From: Anaerolineaceae bacterium
GTDB taxonomy: Bacteria; Chloroflexota; Anaerolineae; Aggregatilineales; Phototrophicaceae
Reading direction: 5' to 3'
Length of the DNA: 64,000 bases
NCBI GenBank assembly: GCA_020634115.1
Contig: JACKCH010000011.1
Coordinates: 682,001 to 746,000 of the forward strand
Below, one piece after another: positions 57,832 through 64,000 of the stretch (positions within the stretch are counted from its first letter, which is position 1; the number at the start of each line of letters is the position of its first letter). The notes beneath the pieces were generated by a model. The model searched no databases and had not been told where the DNA came from. It saw only the letters and a list, made by a program, of their open reading frames with translations. The translations under genes were made by a program, and so were the position numbers.

Positions 57832-59440
57832 ACACCAGCACACTGCCGAAACGTGCCAGCAGGCGCAGCCCATCGGCGCAGGATGGCGTACCGAGCGCCT
57901 GTTCCTGCGGCCCAACCAGCACGTAATTCACCTGGTAGCTGTCGGTATGCAGCGGGGCGGCGCAATCTTCCGGCGAAAGGTCGCCACTGTACCAGGCCAG
58001 CATCGTCTCCTCCCGTTCGGCGGCGTACATCGTTTCAAACGGGTGGCCGTAAACGACCTGTCCCCCTGTCCATCCGGGCAGCCACAGGCTTACATTCGGC
58101 GAGGCCAGCACCACAAACCGCCCTCGATTGGTGCTGTCCAGCCAGTCAAAGACCGCCCGGTAATCCTGTTCCAGAAAAATGCCGGTATTTTCATTGACGT
58201 TTCCAGAGATAACCGGAAGCACCGGGATAATCAGCGCGAAAATCTGGCTCATCGCAATGAATGGCACGACCACTACCGCCAGCCGATAGCGCCAGGGGCG
58301 GTTGATGCGGCGGAACCAGAAGTCCTCCAGGGCGCGTGTCCCGAAATACGCCAGTGGGATCATCAGCCCGACGGAAAAACGGCGCTGGATATTGGTGGGC
58401 AGATACACGAGAACCACAATCGCGATCAGCCACAGCAGCATAATCTGGTCGCCGTCCGGCTCAAAGCGGCGCAGCGCCCGGTACAGTCCTGGAATAGCGA
58501 TCAAGAGCGGCAGCCCCAGGCCGAGCAGCATGTTCAGTGGGGGGAGCGCCGGGGTTACGTTCTGCCGGTTCCATTCCACGATAATCGGATTATCGGTCAT
58601 AATGATGGCGTAGTACACCAACATCGGCAGTGAAGGCAGCAGCACGACGAGCGCCCAGTGAGGTTCGAGCTTGGTAAACCGGCGGGTATGAACCCATTTC
58701 AGGATGATATATGCAGCCAGCGCCGCAAGGAACGGGATTAGCCCCTGGGGATAGAGAAAGACCATTGCCAGACTGACCAGCGCCGCCGTCAGCCCGCCGT
58801 TTCGTATCTCCGGCGCCGTATTCATGCCGGGGCGGAAAGCCTGTACGATTACGCTGGCGAGCAGCGCCAGACACATCAGCGTCAGTGGAAAATGGACGTT
58901 CACCACACTGCTGTAGAGTGGAAACATTTCCGGGATCATCAGGTCTGGGAAACGGGTATCGCCCATGAGCGGCCCCAGTAGCCAACCGAACCCCGCGCCC
59001 ACACTCACCAGAATAAAAAAGACTCGCCGCGTGCGAATCTTCGTCCAGATCGTTGCGCCCAGGTGATACAACGCCATGTACATCATGAGCGAAGCCACCA
59101 CCCGCGCCGCATGGAAGATGGCGATAGGCGAAATACCAAACAGCCCCGCCAACTGCCCCAACGCCGGGTAGATGATCTGCAAAAACGCCCCATTCTGACT
59201 TTCCGGTGAGTGCAGGAAACGAACCAGCCAGTCGCCCTCCATACCCTGGAACATCTTCGCCAGGTAGGTCGCGCCATCCCGATAATTGTTGAGGAAGCCC
59301 ATAAATTGCCATTGCGAGCCGACGCCACTGAGCGCCACCCATAAAAAGGGCAGGAAAGCCAGCAGCGCCAATCCGCTGCTAACCACAATCACCCACCGCC
59401 ATTCAACGGGTGTGATATAAACTGGGTCATGCTTATTCAC
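57821..59440 (-). CDS. Multi-membrane GT-C-like protein
   Basis: The 539-residue product has about eleven membrane segments and an extracellular C-terminal domain (EQDYRAVFDWLDSTNRGRFVVLASPNVSLWLPGW..., ENTGIF). The first loop FLNNYRDGATYLAKMFQGM, with an Asp-Gly pair after the first helix, resembles the catalytic loop of GT-C glycosyltransferases or their relatives. It is first in the three-gene set. It has a clear N-terminal anchor starting MNKHDPVYITPVEWRW. The lipid-linked sugar substrate, if any, is unknown. Confidence 0.72.
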   Translation of the reverse strand: MNKHDPVYITPVEWRWVIVVSSGLALLAFLPFLWVALSGVGSQWQFMGFLNNYRDGATYLAKMFQGMEGDWLVRFLHSPESQNGAFLQIIYPALGQLAGLFGISPIAIFHAARVVASLMMYMALYHLGATIWTKIRTRRVFFILVSVGAGFGWLLGPLMGDTRFPDLMIPEMFPLYSSVVNVHFPLTLMCLALLASVIVQAFRPGMNTAPEIRNGGLTAALVSLAMVFLYPQGLIPFLAALAAYIILKWVHTRRFTKLEPHWALVVLLPSLPMLVYYAIIMTDNPIIVEWNRQNVTPALPPLNMLLGLGLPLLIAIPGLYRALRRFEPDGDQIMLLWLIAIVVLVYLPTNIQRRFSVGLMIPLAYFGTRALEDFWFRRINRPWRYRLAVVVVPFIAMSQIFALIIPVLPVISGNVNENTGIFLEQDYRAVFDWLDSTNRGRFVVLASPNVSLWLPGWTGGQVVYGHPFETMYAAEREETMLAWYSGDLSPEDCAAPLHTDSYQVNYVLVGPQEQALGTPSCADGLRLLARFGSVLVYAP

Positions 59441-59774
59441 AAATCACCCCCCGGCATATCTGCTTGTGTGCGGATTCTCGCACAGTGTATAATCAACATC
59501 AGATACGCTATATACCCTGGGTTCAGATGAACTATCTTAAGTGTCGTGTATAGTCAACATATATCAGATCAACATTTTAGACAATAGAGACTGACATCCC
59601 AGAACGCTCGGTTGCCCGGCCTTTGCTGAAATCATCATCGCCTCAGATTGCGATACATGAGCCTGGTACGCGGTAGACTGTAATGAAAAGTCTATTTCAG
59701 CCACTGTAATAACCTGCCCTGATTGTACCTTCTAGGGTGCGGCGGGCGCTAGCGAAGAGATTGACGAATTTACC
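59441..59774. other. Intergenic region between divergent operons
   Basis: About 330 bases between divergent genes. It contains two imperfect direct copies of a GTATAATCAACATCAGAT-like motif (about 59487-59504 and 59549-59569, the second with a 4-base insertion), which may be a regulator binding site or promoter elements for either direction. Nothing else is recognisable. Confidence 0.4.
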
Positions 59775-60476
59775 ATGATTGAACTTGAAACGCTTTACCG
59801 TGTCCAGGAAATCGAACTCGAAATTCTGGCCGGACACAAGCGCCTGAAGGAGATCACCGCCGCGCTCGAGGAAAACGAGGTGGTGGTTGCCGCGCAATCC
59901 GCCCTGGATACGGCACAGGGTGCACTTGCCCCGTTACAAAAACAATCGCGCAGCCTGGAACTCGAAATCAAGACCAATCGGGAAAAGGCGAAAAGTGCGG
60001 AAACCCGCCTGTACAGCGGCAATGTGAAAAATCCCAAGGAACTTCAGGATATTCAGCAGGAAATTGAATCGCTGAAAAAGCGTCACAGCGAACTGGAAGA
60101 TCATCTGCTGGAAACCATGCTGGAAGCTGAGGAAGCCGAGGCTGCTGTGAATGAGGCGCAGTCGCACCTGGACTCGGTCACAGCAGCTTTTACAGCGGAA
60201 CACGGTCAGTTGCTTGACGAGCAAACGACGCTGAAAGCACGGGATACGGCACTGCGCCAGAATCGGGAAAAACGGTTAGCCGGGGTCGAGCCTGATTTGC
60301 TCAAACTATATAACACGCTGCGCCCGCGCAAAGGCAATCAGCCCATCGCGCTCCTCGTCGGCAGTTCGTGTTCGGTGTGCGGGGTGGAACAGAACCGCAT
60401 GACGGCGGACGCGGCCCGGCGGCGGCAGGAGATTGTGTACTGTAACAGTTGTGAACGTATTTTATACGCACGCTGA
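59775..60476 (+). CDS. Zinc-ribbon coiled-coil protein (CdsZ/CT398-like)
   Basis: The 233-residue product is a long antiparallel coiled coil (about residues 5-180, e.g. RLYSGNVKNPKELQDIQQEI) ending in a C4 zinc ribbon: CSVCGVEQNRM ... IVYCNSCERILYAR. The NVKNPKELQDIQQEIE loop is a signature of the CdsZ/CT398 family, helical-hairpin proteins of unclear role, sometimes linked to nucleic acid or secretion machinery. It starts 11 bases before the NTPase gene and they form an operon. Confidence 0.85.
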   Translation: MIELETLYRVQEIELEILAGHKRLKEITAALEENEVVVAAQSALDTAQGALAPLQKQSRSLELEIKTNREKAKSAETRLYSGNVKNPKELQDIQQEIESLKKRHSELEDHLLETMLEAEEAEAAVNEAQSHLDSVTAAFTAEHGQLLDEQTTLKARDTALRQNREKRLAGVEPDLLKLYNTLRPRKGNQPIALLVGSSCSVCGVEQNRMTADAARRRQEIVYCNSCERILYAR

Positions 60477-60487
60477 GGTAAAACACT

Positions 60488-63142
60488 ATGGGATTTGACG
60501 TTGAGAACTTCGGGTTAGGGCTGCTCACCGGCTGGGTGACGGCTTACGGAGTGTACCGCGCCCGTCACCGGATTGGTTCGGTGATGCGAGCGACTCGCCA
60601 GTCCGCGACCAGTGCCCAGAACTATGCGCGGCAGAGCGCCGACAGCCGGTATATCAATGACCTGGTGAGTTTTGCGGAGACGCAGCACCTCGCCGGACGC
60701 TGGGTGAATCTGTCACGTATCCTGGTGGAACCGCGTTTCATCCCCGCGCCAGCCTTCGCCGCACCCAAAGACGATGACGCTGAAATAGATGTGTTTTCTG
60801 TCGTCCCCATCACACCAGATTACCCCGCCCTATATGCGCCCTACCATGTCCATACGCTGGGGATAGACGACCTGGCAACCGGCAGTCGGGCATTGGCGAT
60901 TCTGGGGCGACCCGGCAGCGGGCGGACTACCGCACTGCTGGCGATTGCCCTCAAGAGCCTGGGTGAACTGCGGCTGTCAGCGCCACCTGATAAAGTACAG
61001 GAACGGCTGGATACCGAAGAATCGGCATTAAGCGATAAACAACGCGCCGACCAGCTCGAAGCACGGCGCACGATTGAGCAGCGCGCCAGGGAACGCTATG
61101 CCAAGGAGCAGGGCGTTTCTTTTGACACGGCGGAGGACAGCGGCTTGCCTCTGTTCAACCGTCTGATGCCGGTGTATCTCCATCTGGGCGACCTGGAAAT
61201 CAGTGCCAGTGTGCCAGGGACGGAACTCGACCCGGCAGAACCGCTGGTCGTGGCGGTGCAGCGGCAGGTCGGGCGGATTACCGCCAGCACGATTCCGCGT
61301 AACCTCTACAAGCGGCTGAATACCGGCGGCGTCCTACTGCTGGTAGACGGCATGGATGACCTGTTGGAAGGCGAACGCCGAGCGCGGTTGGCGTGGTTAC
61401 AGGAACTCATGAACCAGTACCCGGATAATTTCTATATCGTGGCCGGGCCGGTGAACGGGTATGGCCTTCTCGCCCGCCTGGGATTGACTCCGGTTTACCT
61501 GCGGGCATGGAGCGATGTAGACCGGCATAGCGCGGTAGACCGTTGGGCGGCAGCCTGGCCAGAAATCGCGGGGGGCCGCCGGAAAAGTGTCGCCCCCCCG
61601 GACGAATCCGTAGTGACCCGAACGAAAATCAACAACCGGGCGCTTGCTCCGGTTGATCTGACGCTGAAGATCTGGGCGAACTTCGCGGAAGATGCGCCCA
61701 TCAGCGGGTTTGAAGGCTGGTTGCGGGCTTACGTGAGCCGGATGCTGCCCGAAGACCAGCCGTTAGCGGATGTCCTGTCGCAGTTGACCCAGGCGGCGGT
61801 TTTACAGTTGGATGAGGGGGTCATTACCCAGACGCGGTTGGAAGCACTCATCACCGGAGCGCCCATGCCGGAAACAGTTGCCGCAGAAATCGCAGACTCG
61901 AAGCGCGAGTCCGAATCCGACGACGACAAAGAAGAAACGACCAGCACGCAGGGGAAATTCCTGGCGATGCTGCGGCGGGCTGGACTGCTCATCCGGGCAT
62001 CCGGCGGGCGTTATACCTTCCGGCATGGGCATCTCGCGGCTTACCTTGCCAGCCTCGCATTAGAGCAGATGGACTCGCGTGCCATGTCCGACAAACTGGA
62101 GTCCGGCGCATGGCGGCAGGCGGCGGCCTATGCAGCGTTGCACACTAACCTGGAAGAAGCGGTGCGCGTCCGGCTGAACACCCCCCCGGACATCCGGCGT
62201 GACCATATTCTGGAAATCGCCTACTGGCTGCATTACGCGCCATCCAGTGCGGCGTGGCGTGTACCCTATCTCAAGCACCTGGCAAATCTATTCATCAATC
62301 CCAGCCAGTATCCCCTGATTCGGGAACGGGCGGCGGCGGCGCTGATTCAGACGCGAGACACGAGTGCGGCGCAGATTTTCCAAAAGGCATTGGGGCATAA
62401 CGACCCTGAAATCCGGCAGTTGGCGTGCCTCGCGGTGGGCGCATCCGGCGGCACAGATGCGGTGAATGACCTGGAAACCCGATTAATGGATGACAGCGAT
62501 GAATATGTTCAAATCGCGGCCATCCTGGGGCTGGGCGGCTTGGAAACCGAGGAGTCACTGCTGGCACTGGTGAACGCCTTCACGACGGTGGAAGAACACC
62601 TGCGGCAGGCGATTGCGGAAGTGTTTGCTGGAATTCCCGGTGAAGGCTACCCGATTCTGTACGATGCGATTCAGGATGAGGATATGTTGCTGCGCCGGGC
62701 GGCGGTGTTCGGTATCCGCCGACTGCGTTCGCCCTGGGCGATGAACGCCATCTATCGCACATTCCTGGAAGATGAGCAGTGGTATGTCCGGTCTGCCGCG
62801 CAGGTCGCGTTCCAACGGCTGCAAGATACAGGAAGCAGTGGCCCGCGCCCGTATCCGGCAGTGGAGGCTATTCCCTGGCTGCAGGCATGGTTGGGCGAAC
62901 GGGGCGAAATCCTCCCATCAGGAGAAGGCGCGAACCTGGCACTGCTGCGGGCGCTCCAAGAGGGCGACGAGCAAATCCGTCTGCTTTCGGCGGCGGCGTT
63001 GGGGCAGCTTGGCCTGGCCGCGAATGCCAAACCGTTGTACAGCGCCTTGCGTGACCGCCAACCGGAAGTGCGCGATGCCGCATACCGGGCTTTAGCCGCG
63101 CTTCAGGGGCAGATCGGCATCCCGCTGCCCGCAGTGGTGTAA
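60488..63142 (+). CDS. Membrane-anchored STAND/NACHT-like P-loop NTPase with HEAT repeats
   Basis: The 884-residue product has a short N-terminal hydrophobic segment (about 8-24), a linker, a P-loop NTPase (Walker A GRPGSGRTTALL about 140-147; Walker B GVLLLVDGMDDLLEG about 281-291; later sensor-like RAWSDVDRHSAVDRWAA), a winged-helix-like region (GGRYTFRHGHLAAYLASL, about 510-530) and C-terminal HEAT repeats (about 590-880, e.g. NDPEIRQLACLAVGASGG). NACHT/STAND proteins of this layout are signalling ATPases, used in regulation or antiphage defence. No effector domain is visible. A Walker A with Arg in place of Lys (GRPGSGRT) is notable and could mean weak or no ATP hydrolysis. Confidence 0.85.
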   Translation: MGFDVENFGLGLLTGWVTAYGVYRARHRIGSVMRATRQSATSAQNYARQSADSRYINDLVSFAETQHLAGRWVNLSRILVEPRFIPAPAFAAPKDDDAEIDVFSVVPITPDYPALYAPYHVHTLGIDDLATGSRALAILGRPGSGRTTALLAIALKSLGELRLSAPPDKVQERLDTEESALSDKQRADQLEARRTIEQRARERYAKEQGVSFDTAEDSGLPLFNRLMPVYLHLGDLEISASVPGTELDPAEPLVVAVQRQVGRITASTIPRNLYKRLNTGGVLLLVDGMDDLLEGERRARLAWLQELMNQYPDNFYIVAGPVNGYGLLARLGLTPVYLRAWSDVDRHSAVDRWAAAWPEIAGGRRKSVAPPDESVVTRTKINNRALAPVDLTLKIWANFAEDAPISGFEGWLRAYVSRMLPEDQPLADVLSQLTQAAVLQLDEGVITQTRLEALITGAPMPETVAAEIADSKRESESDDDKEETTSTQGKFLAMLRRAGLLIRASGGRYTFRHGHLAAYLASLALEQMDSRAMSDKLESGAWRQAAAYAALHTNLEEAVRVRLNTPPDIRRDHILEIAYWLHYAPSSAAWRVPYLKHLANLFINPSQYPLIRERAAAALIQTRDTSAAQIFQKALGHNDPEIRQLACLAVGASGGTDAVNDLETRLMDDSDEYVQIAAILGLGGLETEESLLALVNAFTTVEEHLRQAIAEVFAGIPGEGYPILYDAIQDEDMLLRRAAVFGIRRLRSPWAMNAIYRTFLEDEQWYVRSAAQVAFQRLQDTGSSGPRPYPAVEAIPWLQAWLGERGEILPSGEGANLALLRALQEGDEQIRLLSAAALGQLGLAANAKPLYSALRDRQPEVRDAAYRALAALQGQIGIPLPAVV

Positions 63143-63210
63143 TAACTTTTGCAGAACCAGGTAAAACTCTACGGGCGTGTTTGTAGAGAAATTTGTCGTG
63201 CCTTTTTCGC

Positions 63211-63307
63211 CCTCACCCCCGGCCCTCTCCCTTAGGGCGAGGGGAGAAAAACGGATCCTTCGCGTGCCAAGTCCTTCTCCCTGAGGGAGAAGGATTTAGG
63301 ATGAGGG
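63211..63307. repeat. Nested palindromic element
   Basis: CCCTCA and TGAGGG form the outer arms; within are CCCTCTCCCTTAGGGCGAGGGG and TCCTTCTCCCTGAGGGAGAAGGA, each self-complementary (the second with an 8-bp stem). It lies between two convergent genes and resembles in style the elements at 34136 and 21141. Confidence 0.65.
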
Positions 63308-63319
63308 TCGATATGCCTC

Positions 63320-64000
63320 TCAGCATTCCTCGCAGTGGTGGTCATCCACAAATACCATGACCTGCCGCCCATTGTCCCAGGTTGCCAACTGCCCGCCATA
63401 CAACTGCCCCAATACTTCGGGCGTGTAGACCGCTTTCGCCTCACCATCCGCGATGAGCGTGGTATTGATCGCCAGCACGCGGTCAAACCGGCTGAACGCC
63501 AGCCCCAGGTCATGGGTCGAGAGAATAATCGTCATCCCCTCCTGGTTGAGCGACTCCAGCACATCCATCAGACTCGACTGCGCGTGAGCGTCCACGCCGC
63601 TGAACGGTTCATCCAGCACGAGTGTGTCGGCCTGCTGCGCCAGCGCCCGCGCAATGAACGCCCGCCGCCGCTGCCCGCCGCTCAGGTCGCCAATCTGCCG
63701 TCCGGCCAGGTCAGCCATACCGACCCGCTCTAACGCAGCTTCCACCGTTCGCCAGTGCGCCATCCCCGGCAGCCGCAGCCAGCCAATCTGTTTGATGCGC
63801 CCCATCATCACCACGTCGCGCACCGTCACCGGGAAATCCCAGTCTACGCCCTCATGCTGGGGGACGTAGCCCAGCCGCGCCGGGTCAACGTCAATCCGTC
63901 CCGCCTGGGGTTGCAGCAGCCCCATGATCGCTTTAATGAGCGTGGATTTCCCCGCGCCATTGGGGCCGATCACGGCGACTCGCTCCCCGGCATAAATCGT
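63320..64000 (-). CDS. ABC transporter ATPase, manganese/zinc/iron-chelate type (5' end outside window)
   Basis: The frame runs off the right edge, leaving about 226 residues. It has the Walker A GPNGAGKSTLIKAIMGLL, VPQHEGVDWDFPVTVRDVVMMG (typical of ZnuC/MntB/SitB-type ATPases), the signature LSGGQRRRAFIARAL, Walker B TLVLDEPFSGVD and STHDLGLAF. The VPQ...VDWDFP motif points to a zinc or manganese importer. The C-terminus ends in VFVDDHHCEEC, a His/Cys cluster that might bind metal. The permease and binding protein genes would lie upstream, outside the window. Confidence 0.9.
   Translation of the reverse strand, partial: TIYAGERVAVIGPNGAGKSTLIKAIMGLLQPQAGRIDVDPARLGYVPQHEGVDWDFPVTVRDVVMMGRIKQIGWLRLPGMAHWRTVEAALERVGMADLAGRQIGDLSGGQRRRAFIARALAQQADTLVLDEPFSGVDAHAQSSLMDVLESLNQEGMTIILSTHDLGLAFSRFDRVLAINTTLIADGEAKAVYTPEVLGQLYGGQLATWDNGRQVMVFVDDHHCEEC

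Noticed and set aside
57749..58633. Plus-strand open frame opposite the GT-C-like gene
   Set aside because: It overlaps a convincing membrane protein on the other strand and has no start signals.
1..64000. tRNA or rRNA genes
   Set aside because: I looked for T-arm-like GGTTCRANNCC segments in the gaps and saw none in a convincing cloverleaf context; a tRNAscan run would settle it.

Overview
The window looks like chromosomal DNA from a member of the Chloroflexota, most likely an Anaerolineae-type lineage. This is inferred from gene content and style: moderately high GC, a receptor Ser/Thr kinase with Thr/Pro-rich extracellular linkers, LysM, G5 and 3D-domain envelope proteins, an F420-type luciferase-like oxidoreductase, many UPF/DUF membrane proteins, and abundant short palindromic intergenic repeats. 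There are no rRNA or tRNA genes, no phage module and no CRISPR array. The one RNA gene I can support is a small SRP RNA on the minus strand at 48700-48833.

Layout. 1-7.1 kb: partial nucleotidyltransferase, secreted protein, GNAT acetyltransferase, F420-type oxidoreductase, lgt, small membrane proteins, kynurenine-formamidase-type cyclase, glutaminyl cyclase. 7.3-12.8 kb: FAD oxidoreductase, a two-gene HNH cassette lying between 30-bp direct repeats, HAD phosphatase, rhomboid protease, DUF2304 protein, a second zinc/HNH-like protein. 12.8-21.5 kb, mostly minus: SIS-domain isomerase overlapping a lone ccmC, flavodoxin, CoxE-type VWA protein, flotillin and NfeD (the flotillin/NfeD pair also lies between copies of a related repeat), then LysE exporter, inositol phosphatase and cold-shock protein. 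22-30.6 kb: HGSNAT-like membrane protein next to a decayed copy of the 3' end of a TAP-type hydrolase, the intact hydrolase, lipA, a secreted HExxH peptidase and a low-GC membrane TPR protein. 30.6-34 kb: arsR-arsM arsenic module and a serC-like/serA pair. 34.3-48.7 kb: large receptor kinase with a methyltransferase, envelope lipoproteins, pncC, a TolB-like propeller gene bracketed by a duplicated methyltransferase tail, and a PadR regulator with an NmrA-type reductase sharing one operator. 48.7-64 kb: SRP RNA, MsbA-like ABC exporter, lipoprotein and PLD-like membrane protein, TIM-barrel isomerase, three large multi-membrane (YfhO/GT-C-like) proteins, a zinc-ribbon coiled-coil protein with a membrane-anchored P-loop NTPase carrying HEAT repeats, and a metal-type ABC ATPase running off the edge.

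How genes work together. The clearest units are arsR-arsM (arsenite sensing and methylation), serC-like/serA (two consecutive serine-pathway steps), nfeD-flotillin (membrane microdomain pair), padR-nmrA (one operator sequence at both promoters) and the three overlapping membrane genes at 53.5-59.4 kb. The most unusual observations are (i) an 89-bp palindromic repeat inside the reading frame of a membrane protein gene, with an intergenic copy at 34.1 kb; (ii) a short dispersed repeat with core AAACCGGGCARAT that brackets two different operons in direct orientation; (iii) the shared PadR operator; and (iv) the zinc-ribbon protein/anchored NTPase-HEAT pair, which is the best candidate here for an uncharacterised signalling or defence-like unit. 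All functions are read from motifs and general family knowledge; no searches were run.
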